Of a stretch of 64,000 bases of DNA, positions 57,326-64,000 are shown one piece after another. Origin of the DNA: JAIQET01 sp035542575 (GTDB taxonomy: Bacteria; Acidobacteriota; Terriglobia; Terriglobales; Acidobacteriaceae); the NCBI GenBank assembly GCA_035542575.1, contig DATKLE010000046.1:36222-100221 (forward strand), in the 5' to 3' direction. The position numbers were made by a program, and so were the translations under genes. The number at the start of each line of letters is the position of its first letter. The stretch's first letter is position 1. The notes below the pieces were generated by a model, which ran no database searches, was not told the DNA's origin, and was given only the letters and a program-made list of their open reading frames with translations.

Positions 57326-57465
57326 ATAGAATCGGTCGTTGGTCGCGAAATCACGACAACAGAAACTCTAACAGGCCTGATTCACTGCGCGCGAGATCCT
57401 TCGCGACCTGGTGGTCGCTCAGGATGACGCCATGAGAAGAGAAGGGCCTCGTGGGCGGGACAAGA

Positions 57466-58872
57466 ATGGCAACGCAGATCAAGTTTGGCACCTCCGGCTG
57501 GCGGGCGGTCATGGCGGAGGAATTTACCTTCGCCAATGTGCGGCGCGCGGTGAGCGGGATTGCTCGCTACGTATCGACACAGAAGGCATCCGGGGCACGA
57601 GTGATTGTCGGACGGGACCCCCGTTTTCTGGGCGAGACATTCTGTGCGATCGCGGCCGAGATTCTCTCCGCGCATGGCATTGCTCCGCTGGTGATTGCCG
57701 AGGCTGTTCCCACTCCGGCGATTGCGTATGCCGTCATCCGGGAGCGGGCGGACGGGGCGATCAATTTCACCGCTTCACACAATCCGCCGGAATACAACGG
57801 CATCAAGTTTTCTACGCCCGATGGAGCGCCTGCGCTGCCTGAGGTGACCAAGCGGATCGAAGCGGAGATTGCGGCCCTCGATAGCGGCCGGGCGAATCCT
57901 GCGCAGAGGACGAAGGCACCAGCCGAGGTCTTGGATCCCCGCGAGACGTACCTGGGGCGGCTGCGCGAGATTGTTGATTTCGCCGCGATCCAGAAGGCCG
58001 GCCTGCGTGTGGTCTTCGATCCTTTATGGGGAGCCGCGCGAGATTATCCCGACTCGCTCTTACGCGATGCCGGGGTCGATGTGGCAGCCGTCCACAACTA
58101 CCGCGATGTGCTCTTCGGCGGGCATGCGCCTGAGCCGGACGATCACCTGCTTGAGGACATGCGCAAGCAAATGCGGGCGATGGAGGCACACATCGGCATC
58201 GCTACCGACGGCGATGCCGACCGCTTTGGCATCGTGGATGAGGACGGTACCTTCTTCCAGCCGAATTACATCATCGCCCTGCTCTTCGATTACCTGGTGG
58301 AAAGCCGTGGCTGGAAGAATGGCGTGGCCAAGTCGGTGGCCACGACCAATCTTATTAATGCTCTGGCCAAGCTTCACGGAATCGAGCTGCACGAGACCCC
58401 TGTGGGCTTCAAGTACATCGGCGAATTGATCAAGCAGGACAAGATCGTTATCGGCGGGGAAGAGAGCGCGGGGCTGTCTATCCGGCATCACGTTCCCGAG
58501 AAAGACGGCATCCTGGCGGGACTGCTTTGCTGCGAAATGGTGGCGCGGCGGGGCAAGCCGCTGGGACGGCAGTTGCAGGAGCTATTTGCCAAAGTTGGTT
58601 CCTTCTATCCCCAACGGGAGAACTTTCGCTTGACGCCGCAAGTACAGGAGAAGTTCACTGAGAAGTTGCGGCTCGAACCGCGCGACTTCTTCGGCCGCAA
58701 GGTCGGCGAAGTGGTGCGAACGGATGGACTCAAGCTGGTCTTCGGCGATGGGTCCTGGGTCTGTTACCGGCTGTCGGGCACCGAGCCTGTGGTTCGGGTG
58801 TATTGCGAAGCAGGCAGCAAGTCAGACCTGGAGAAGCTGAGCGCAGCGGCCAAACAATGGATCTTCGAGTAG
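57466..58872 (+). CDS. Phosphoglucomutase/phosphomannomutase family protein
   Basis: This 468-residue enzyme carries the family motifs: KFGTSGWRAVM, the phosphoserine loop TASHNPPEYNG, metal-binding ATDGDADRFGI, the sugar-binding GGEESAGLS and the phosphate-binding RLSGTEPVVRVY. It moves phosphate between C1 and C6 of hexoses; specificity (glucose, mannose, glucosamine) is open. The ATG at 57466 is preferred; a GTG lies at 57451. It overlaps the next gene by 16 bases. Confidence 0.93.
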   Translation: MATQIKFGTSGWRAVMAEEFTFANVRRAVSGIARYVSTQKASGARVIVGRDPRFLGETFCAIAAEILSAHGIAPLVIAEAVPTPAIAYAVIRERADGAINFTASHNPPEYNGIKFSTPDGAPALPEVTKRIEAEIAALDSGRANPAQRTKAPAEVLDPRETYLGRLREIVDFAAIQKAGLRVVFDPLWGAARDYPDSLLRDAGVDVAAVHNYRDVLFGGHAPEPDDHLLEDMRKQMRAMEAHIGIATDGDADRFGIVDEDGTFFQPNYIIALLFDYLVESRGWKNGVAKSVATTNLINALAKLHGIELHETPVGFKYIGELIKQDKIVIGGEESAGLSIRHHVPEKDGILAGLLCCEMVARRGKPLGRQLQELFAKVGSFYPQRENFRLTPQVQEKFTEKLRLEPRDFFGRKVGEVVRTDGLKLVFGDGSWVCYRLSGTEPVVRVYCEAGSKSDLEKLSAAAKQWIFE

Positions 58873-59327
58873 AACGGCTCTCCGGAATTCGGGTGCTGCG
58901 GCGCCCCGAGGAGGGACTGCAGGCGCTGGTGGAGCGGGCCCCGCAGGCCGAAGCCTGGGCGGAGCGCACCACGGAGAAACTGCGTCCGACTCTCACGCTG
59001 TTCTATGACAACCGGCGACGATTGGCCACGGCTGGAGTCGGGGTGCTGACATTGTGGCTCTTCCTCCACGTGGTGCTGGGTGCCAATGGCATGGTGGTTT
59101 ACCGCCAGAAACGCGCCGAGTACCTGGAACTGCAGAAGGAAATTGACGATCTGCAAAAGGAGAACGACCGCTATAGCGGCCAGGTGAAAGCGCTGCAAAG
59201 CGATCCTAAGACAATTGAAAGGGAAGCACGCGAGCAGTTGCACTATACCCGTCCGGGAGAGGTCGTGTATGTGGTTCCCGCGCCTTCTCCCCCGCCGCCA
59301 CCCGCAAGCAATACCGCAAAGAAGTAA
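58857..59327 (+). CDS. Septum formation initiator (FtsB/DivIC-like)
   Basis: This 156-residue protein has an N-terminal charged region, one transmembrane helix (ATAGVGVLTLWLFLHVVLG) and then a coiled coil (AEYLELQKEIDDLQKENDRY). The FtsB/DivIC-like end reads DPKTIEREAREQLHYTRPGEVVYVV. It would act in the divisome at the inner membrane. The tail is Pro-rich. It overlaps the end of the phosphohexomutase gene and is co-transcribed with it. Confidence 0.88.
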   Translation: MDLRVERLSGIRVLRRPEEGLQALVERAPQAEAWAERTTEKLRPTLTLFYDNRRRLATAGVGVLTLWLFLHVVLGANGMVVYRQKRAEYLELQKEIDDLQKENDRYSGQVKALQSDPKTIEREAREQLHYTRPGEVVYVVPAPSPPPPPASNTAKK

Positions 59328-59354
59328 GGCCGAGCCTGGCTTCGCACTTGAAGA

Positions 59355-59383
59355 GGAATCACATAGGGTTGTGATATGATTCC
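59355..59383. promoter_or_regulatory. Nested inverted repeats, candidate operator/promoter region
   Basis: GGAATCA and TGATTCC flank an inner dyad ATCACA-N6-TGTGAT (59358-59375). A TATGAT (59375-59380) could serve as a -10 box. The region lies 135-165 bases before the small secreted protein gene at 59518. The inner arms have the same bases as a CRP half-site but in inverted order. Confidence 0.4.
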
Positions 59384-59517
59384 TTCACTCTCATCTGGCT
59401 AAGGGGTGTAACTTCGGCCAACCCTTCACCTTCCTGCCTGTCAGCGGAAGTGCGGGGACAAGGCGGGTTGGCTCCCAATATCGCGGCTTTGACCGCAGAA
59501 CTCAAGGAGATTCCCCA

Positions 59518-59853
59518 ATGAAGAAGATGTTTGTTATTGGTCTTGCCCTGTGCATGATGTTGTTCCTGGTGGTGGCCATAGCTTCGGCCAGCGACAAAGC
59601 AAAGACCGAGACGGTGAACGGCTGGGTCGCCGACTCGCAGTGTGGCGCGAAGGGAGCCACGGCAGGCCAGGAAGAGTGCACCAAGAAGTGCCTTGAGAAG
59701 GGTGCAAAGATGGTAGTGGTCACCGATGGCGACGAGAAAGTGCTGACGGTGGAGAACCCGGATGCGCTGAAGGGGCACGAGGGGCACCATGTCGCCGTGA
59801 CCGGGCATGTGAACGGCGATTCTATCCACGTGGAAAGCGCGAAGATGCTGTGA
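59518..59853 (+). CDS. Small secreted Cys-containing protein
   Basis: This 111-residue protein starts at an ATG after an AAGGAG site, with a signal peptide (MKKMFVIGLALCMMLFLVVA). The mature part (VNGWVADSQCGAKG, EECTKKCLEKGAKMVVVTDG, GHEGHHVAVTGHV) has three cysteines and a His-rich loop and looks like a small OB/beta-fold domain. Similar short exported proteins occur in Acidobacteriota; the function is unknown. A strong terminator follows. Confidence 0.75.
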   Translation: MKKMFVIGLALCMMLFLVVAIASASDKAKTETVNGWVADSQCGAKGATAGQEECTKKCLEKGAKMVVVTDGDEKVLTVENPDALKGHEGHHVAVTGHVNGDSIHVESAKML

Positions 59854-59880
59854 AGTAAAAGCGGAAGCAATAAGTTTGAA

Positions 59881-59910
59881 GGGCGGCTTGAAGCCGCCCT
59901 TTCCTTTTTT
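59881..59910 (+). terminator. Intrinsic terminator after the small secreted protein
   Basis: GGGCGGC-TTGAA-GCCGCCC forms a perfect seven-pair stem, followed by TTTCCTTTTTT, 28 bases past the stop codon. It has the form of a Rho-independent terminator on the plus strand. Confidence 0.9.
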
Positions 59911-60019
59911 CTCATCAATCTGACGAGGGCCCGTGTTCGGTTTGCGGGCACCTGGAGTTTGGGTTGATACCCAGTTTTCGGTAGTCAGTTGCCGCTTCCC
60001 GTCGGGGACCGGACTCGCT

Positions 60020-60793
60020 TTAACGCACCACGCCTTCGAGGGGAGAACTGGCGGTGGCGTAGAGCTTTTTCGGCATGCGGCCGGAGAGGTAGGCCTGTCG
60101 GCCCGCGAGAACTGCGTTCTTCATGGCTTCTGCCATCAGAACCGGGTCCTGGGCGCCAGCGATGCCGGTGTTCATCAAGACTGCGTCCGCGCCCAGCTCC
60201 ATGGCAATGGTGGCATCAGACGCGGTGCCCACACCGGCATCGACAATCAGCGGTACGCCGGTGATCATCTCGCAGAGAATGCGGATGTTGGCGGCGTTCT
60301 GCACGCCCAGGCCGCTGCCAATGGGCGCGCCCAAGGGCATGATAGCGCTGGCCCCGGCGTCGAGCAGCCGCTTTGCGAACACGACGTCGTCCGAGGTATA
60401 GGGAAGCACGGTAAAACCTTCCTTCACCAGGATCCGGGTGGCTTCCAAGGTGGCTTGGATATCGGGATAGAGCGTTGCCTGGTCGCCGATGACTTCCAGC
60501 TTGACCCAGTCTGACAGGCCAACCTCGCGTCCCAGGCGCGCAGTGCGGATGGCTTCGTCGGCGGTGTAGCACCCGGCAGTATTCGGCAGCAGAAAATACT
60601 TCTTTGGATCAATGTAGTCGAGCAGCGATTCCTTGCTGCGATCGAGATTCACGCGGCGCACCGCCACGGTGACCATCTCGGCCCCGCTGGCCTCGAGGGC
60701 GCGCGCTGTCTCCTGGAACGACTTGTACTTGCCCGTGCCGACGATCAGGCGGGAACGGAACTGGCGACCGGCAATGATCAATGGGTCCGTCAT
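60020..60793 (-). CDS. thiG: Thiazole synthase ThiG
   Basis: This 257-residue TIM-barrel enzyme has the ThiG start (LIIAGRQFRSRLIVGTGKYK), TVAVRRVNLD, LPNTAGCYTADEAIRTARL, the Schiff-base lysine in VKLEVIGD and PLGAPIGSGLGVQN. It joins deoxyxylulose phosphate, dehydroglycine and ThiS-thiocarboxylate into the thiazole of thiamine. Neither thiS, thiF nor thiH adjoins it, and no TPP riboswitch is seen in the 38-base spacer to the upstream ligase gene. Confidence 0.96.
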   Translation of the reverse strand: MTDPLIIAGRQFRSRLIVGTGKYKSFQETARALEASGAEMVTVAVRRVNLDRSKESLLDYIDPKKYFLLPNTAGCYTADEAIRTARLGREVGLSDWVKLEVIGDQATLYPDIQATLEATRILVKEGFTVLPYTSDDVVFAKRLLDAGASAIMPLGAPIGSGLGVQNAANIRILCEMITGVPLIVDAGVGTASDATIAMELGADAVLMNTGIAGAQDPVLMAEAMKNAVLAGRQAYLSGRMPKKLYATASSPLEGVVR

Positions 60794-60831
60794 GATTCCA
60801 TTGTAATGAAAATAGGGTAGTTGCGCCGACG

Positions 60832-62604
60832 CTACGCAGAAGAAACTTCGGAAGCGTCGGCCCGGGCGTACATCTCGTCAATCTGCTGTCGGTAACGCTC
60901 TTCGACCACCCGGCGGCGTAGCTTGAAGCTGGCGGTCATGCTGCCGTCCTGAGGGGAGAACTCGTCGGCGACCAGCACCACTTTTTTCAGCTTCTGGAAG
61001 CGGGCCAGGCTCTGATTGAGGTCAGCTACGATGCCGTCGTAAAGGATCTGGACCCTCGGATGGGCGATGAGTTCCTGGCGGGAAGAAAAGGTGACATCGT
61101 TAGTTCGCGCCCAGTCTTCCAGCAGAGGGAAGTAGGGGGCGATAAGGACAGCGGGAAACTTGCGCTTCTCCCCCAGAACAACGGCCTCCGCGATCAGGAC
61201 ATGGTGCTTAAGGGAGCTCTCGATGGGCTGGGGTGCGATGAACTTCCCGCCTGAGGTCTTGATCAGGTCTTTCTTCCGATCAGTGATGGAAAGGAAGCCG
61301 TCAGCGTCAAGATGGCCGATGTCGCCGGTCTTGAACCAGCCGTCCGCGAAGGCAGCCTGGGTTTCCTCCGGACGGTTCCAGTAGCCCTTGAAGACGGAGG
61401 GGCCGCGGACCAGGACCTCGCCATCGTCGGCGATGCGGACTTCCACGTTGGCGAGAGGCTTGCCCACGGTGCCCAGCTTGTGGGATCCCGGGGTGTTGAC
61501 GGCGATTACCGGAGAGGTCTCGGTGAGGCCGTATCCCTCGTGAATGCGAATGCCGATGGTGGCATACCACTCCGCCAGTTCACGGCCGAGGGGGGCGCCT
61601 CCGGAGATGAAGACATCGGCGCGGCCGCCCATGCCCGTTCGTACCTTAGAGAAAACCAGGCGGTTGGCGAGCTTCCAGGCGAGGGACGACGGAGTCTTTC
61701 CCGCAAGAATTTCAGTTCGATGGGCCCGGCCCGTCGCCAACGCCCAGCGGTAGATCCAATGCTGGGGAATTCCCGCAGCCTTGCGGTCTACCTGGGTATG
61801 AACTTTCTCGTATACCCGCGGGACTGCAACCAGGATCGTGGGCTGAACCTCCACAAGCGCTTGGGGGAGTTGCTCAAAGAACGGAACATAGGCGAGGGTG
61901 ACGCCGTGATAGAGCAGGGCGAAATCCACGTGGCGTGCAGTCACATGCGAAAGCGGCAGAAAGGAAACACTGATCTCGCCGGGACGCACGTCAAAGCCCT
62001 GCAGCGAGCAGGAAATGTTCGCGGCCATGTTGCCGTGGGTGAGCATGGCCCCTTTGGGGGTGCCGGTTGTCCCCGACGTATAAATGATCGTGGCCAGATC
62101 GTCAGCGCCGATGGTGCGGGCGTTGGCATCGAGTTGCGGGTCGCGCTGCTGCGGGCCGTCGTGCATGAGACGCTGCATGTGCTGGGCGTGGGCGGTTTCG
62201 ACCGCGTCCATGACGACGATTTTCTCCACTGAGGTTTGGTCCTGGATCACGAGAATCTTCTGCAGCTGCTTTTCGCTGGAGACGAAGACGATGCGCGCGC
62301 CCGAATCGCGCAAGAGATAGGCTGTTTGCTCCCCGGTCAGAGTCGTATAGATCGGGACCACGACCGCGCCCAGCAGCAGGGAAGCGAAATCGGCGACGGC
62401 CCACTCTGGGCGGTTCTCGCTGAGAATGGCGACGCGGTCGCCACGGGCGATGCCCCAGGCGCAGAGGGCGCGAGCGACTCCGCCCACATCGCGGTAGAAC
62501 TCCTGGGAGGAGATTGGCACCCACTCGATCGCCTGCCGGCGCATCATGATCCGGCTCTGTACGTGCTCGATAATGGCGAAGAAGATGTCGTTAAGAGTTT
62601 GCAC
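60832..62604 (-). CDS. Long-chain acyl-CoA synthetase (AMP-forming)
   Basis: This 590-residue enzyme has the AMP-binding motif TIIYTSGTTGTPKGAML, HEGYGLTETSPVIAVN and DIGHLDADGFLSITDRKKDLIKTSGGKFIAP, typical of long-chain fatty-acid-CoA ligases. It activates fatty acids to acyl-CoA through acyl-AMP. It is the gene upstream of thiG on the same strand, though a functional link is not expected. Confidence 0.92.
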   Translation of the reverse strand: MQTLNDIFFAIIEHVQSRIMMRRQAIEWVPISSQEFYRDVGGVARALCAWGIARGDRVAILSENRPEWAVADFASLLLGAVVVPIYTTLTGEQTAYLLRDSGARIVFVSSEKQLQKILVIQDQTSVEKIVVMDAVETAHAQHMQRLMHDGPQQRDPQLDANARTIGADDLATIIYTSGTTGTPKGAMLTHGNMAANISCSLQGFDVRPGEISVSFLPLSHVTARHVDFALLYHGVTLAYVPFFEQLPQALVEVQPTILVAVPRVYEKVHTQVDRKAAGIPQHWIYRWALATGRAHRTEILAGKTPSSLAWKLANRLVFSKVRTGMGGRADVFISGGAPLGRELAEWYATIGIRIHEGYGLTETSPVIAVNTPGSHKLGTVGKPLANVEVRIADDGEVLVRGPSVFKGYWNRPEETQAAFADGWFKTGDIGHLDADGFLSITDRKKDLIKTSGGKFIAPQPIESSLKHHVLIAEAVVLGEKRKFPAVLIAPYFPLLEDWARTNDVTFSSRQELIAHPRVQILYDGIVADLNQSLARFQKLKKVVLVADEFSPQDGSMTASFKLRRRVVEERYRQQIDEMYARADASEVSSA

Positions 62605-62851
62605 GGCTTATACGGGGCCCGGGGCAGGTTTCAGCGGGAAGTCGAAGCATACCGACACGGCTGAGCATGGTGAGACCCACGCGCAGGTTTGAACTCGGAG
62701 CAGCAGCAGTAAACAGCACAGCCTTCCAGTGTCTCCGAGAGAAACTGTACTGGTTTATTCGGCCAGAAGCAACGCCCCCGGCGATTTTCCTTTGACCCTG
62801 ATTTCGCCGAGATAGTAGGCTATCAACAACTCTTCTTTACCGGGGGATTCG

Positions 62852-63430
62852 ATGAGAAAGGCGATCTGGACCAGTCTGGCCACATGGCTGTTGGTGGCGG
62901 CTTCGGTGCCTGCGCTCTCGCGGCCATTATTGGCCGAGGGAAACAAAGCCGCTGCGGCGACTTCGATGCCCAAAGTGGGAGACCTGGCCCCTGACTTCAA
63001 GCTGCAGTATTTCGACGGCACTGACCTGAAGAATGTGACGCTCAGCCAGTATCGTGGACAGAAGAATGTCGTGCTGGCCTTCTACATTTTTGCCTTCACC
63101 GGGGGTTGAACCCAGCAGATGAAAAACTTCCAGCAGAACCTGCAGAAGCTGGAAGCCGCCGACACCCAGGTCTTGGGTGTGAGCATGGACAGTGCCTTCG
63201 CCAATAAAGCGTTTGCCGACCAGATTGGCGTCACCTTTCCGCTGTTGAGTGACTGGGGTGGCGAAACCACGCGCCGGTACGGGGTTTACGTGGACAAGTA
63301 CAAAGCCGCCCGCCGGGTGAATTTCCTCATCGGGAAAGACGGGAAGATCCTGGAGGAGCAAATCGACAGCGAAGCGATCGATCCCACCAAAATCGTTGCC
63401 GCCTGCGAGCGCCACAAGCTAAAGAACTGA
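62852..63430 (+). CDS. Secreted selenocysteine-containing peroxiredoxin (in-frame UGA)
   Basis: The frame continues through UGA at 63107-63109 to give 192 residues with selenocysteine at position 86. It starts with a signal peptide (MRKAIWTSLATWLLVAAS), then KVGDLAPDFKLQYFDG. The active site is FAFTGG-U-TQQM, which is the TxxC peroxidatic site of AhpC/TSA peroxiredoxins with Sec in place of Cys. Downstream are VLGVSMDS, FPLLSDWGG and VNFLIGKDGKIL, all conserved peroxiredoxin segments. A single Cys near the C-terminus (ACERHKLKN) may act as the resolving residue. A GGGGGA ribosome site precedes the ATG. It should reduce peroxides outside the cytoplasm. Confidence 0.92.
63107..63155 (+). promoter_or_regulatory. 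Bacterial SECIS-type hairpin after the peroxiredoxin UGA
   Basis: The UGA is followed, 17 bases on, by a perfect eight-pair stem CUUCCAGC / GCUGGAAG with a 13-base loop (63127-63155). Its distance and size fit a bacterial SECIS that binds SelB and inserts selenocysteine. Confidence 0.78.
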
Positions 63431-63493
63431 CATCGCACAGAGCTGTGTGATGCGCAGGTTTGACGCTGGCTGAGGCGGTTGTTATGATGCTTG

Positions 63494-63570
<77 letters not shown>

Positions 63571-63630
63571 ACGCAATCATAAGGTTACGGGTAATTGTTC
63601 AAGTGTAGTGACTGTCCAAAACTGTCCAAT

Positions 63631-63657
63631 AAGGGGAACTGGCCTACAGTTCCCCTT
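63631..63657. terminator. Perfect 11-pair hairpin downstream of the recombinase gene
   Basis: AAGGGGAACTG-GCCTA-CAGTTCCCCTT is a perfect hairpin three bases beyond the recombinase stop codon. Flanking A/T residues on both sides suit termination in either direction. Upstream at 63611-63629 ACTGTCCAA occurs twice in direct repeat. Confidence 0.7.
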
Positions 63658-63659
63658 AA

Positions 63660-64000
63660 TTATTGAATCGAGACCTGCTGATTCATTTCTCTTCTGAGGA
63701 CTCGTTGCACGATTGGCCGATTGGCTCTTCGCTTCGCAATTGCTGAAGCATTGCCGTACTGATCCATCGTGGTTGAGATGTGTGCGTGTCGCATCAGCTT
63801 CTGCTGTACTCCCATTGGCGCTCCCGTTTCGTCTAGCCACGCCCGATAAGTGTGACGAAACGTATGGAACCCAACCCTGCCAAGTCCCAGCTTGAGCCCT
63901 ACTGGGACCAGGTAATCGGCGCGGATCGAGTCGGCGTGGTACGGGCGCCCCGTCGCCGGGCTCGGGAAGACCCACTGTCGTTCTGTCTTCGCGCAGATTT
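63660..64000 (-). CDS. int: Tyrosine recombinase/integrase, C-terminal part (5' end outside window)
   Basis: Read on the minus strand from the right edge to a TAA at 63662-63660, the frame gives WVFPSPATGRPYHADS, then VGFHTFRHTYRAWLDETG and LMRHAHISTTMDQYGNA. HTFRHT, the LMRHAHIST box and the DQYG tyrosine are the R/H/Y catalytic motifs of phage-type tyrosine recombinases. The start lies beyond the window. It borders tRNA-fMet, so it belongs to an integrated element that extends to the right. Confidence 0.88.
   Translation of the reverse strand, partial: ICAKTERQWVFPSPATGRPYHADSIRADYLVPVGLKLGLGRVGFHTFRHTYRAWLDETGAPMGVQQKLMRHAHISTTMDQYGNASAIAKRRANRPIVQRVLRREMNQQVSIQ

Noticed and set aside
63107..63109. 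Stop codon making the peroxiredoxin a pseudogene
   Set aside because: The UGA is at the peroxidatic position, the downstream frame is fully conserved and a hairpin follows, favouring selenocysteine.
63577..63975. 132-residue minus-strand frame beside tRNA-fMet
   Set aside because: It overlaps the recombinase frame in another register and lacks any domain; the HTFRHT-containing frame is the true gene.

Overview
This window reads as a GC-rich bacterial chromosome from the Acidobacteriota, probably class Terriglobia. The best pointer is three secreted VWA proteins of the acidobacterial VWFA-related type, at 43962, 50859 and 51940. Supporting signs are MacB-type FtsX permeases, a secreted BNR-repeat protein and a FecR-domain protein with a W/Y/P-rich tail. 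Genes are dense on both strands. No intergenic stretch exceeds about 300 bases and there is no CRISPR array, rRNA or transposase. The right edge enters an integrated element.

Layout. 1-5.4 kb: the end of a secreted beta-propeller-like protein, then a MacA / ATPase / MacB-permease efflux operon. 5.5-7.4 kb: molybdate transport genes modB-modC without modA. 7.4-11.3 kb: a GT39-like glycosyltransferase with a DUF3467 gene, an FMN-dependent alpha-hydroxy-acid oxidase and a VapBC pair. 11.4-16.5 kb: two FtsX permeases without an ATPase and a large FecR-domain protein. 16.8-19.4 kb: a cysteine-synthase-like enzyme and three small accessory genes. 19.6-26.4 kb: a sigma-54 two-component system, two tandem PPK2 genes (one frameshifted), adenylate kinase and a TPR protein. 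26.6-36.9 kb: a two-gene acyl-CoA-dehydratase-activase-like system, converging on a formate dehydrogenase operon (alpha-beta-gamma) with divergent fdhE. 36.9-46.1 kb: a pseudokinase-TonB fusion, membrane and secreted proteins, guaA, an SDR, a VWA protein and a LacD-type aldolase. 46.3-53 kb: rph, a GerMN protein, an amidase, a DUF1015 protein and two VWA proteins. 53.1-63.4 kb: cysteine synthase or CBS, a cystathionine lyase/synthase, a methyltransferase, cutA, a phosphohexomutase, an ftsB-like gene, thiG, an acyl-CoA ligase and a secreted peroxiredoxin. 63.5-64 kb: initiator tRNA-fMet followed by the 3' end of a tyrosine-recombinase gene pointing at it.

Two genes are split by in-frame UGA codons that should encode selenocysteine. 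One is formate dehydrogenase alpha (UGA at 35254-35256). The other is a signal-peptide-bearing peroxiredoxin with a TGGU active site (UGA at 63107-63109). Each UGA is followed by a hairpin suited to a bacterial SECIS. The organism therefore very probably has SelA/SelB/SelC elsewhere. Molybdate uptake, FdhE and the Sec/Mo/Fe-S formate dehydrogenase form one functional theme: periplasmic formate oxidation feeding the respiratory chain.

The strongest leads for novelty are the secreted selenoperoxiredoxin, the pseudokinase-TonB fusion next to fdhE, the two-gene activase system whose 3' end overlaps the formate dehydrogenase operon, the adk-PPK2-PPK2 cluster, and the tRNA-fMet integration junction. 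All functional calls come from reading motifs by eye; no database search was run.
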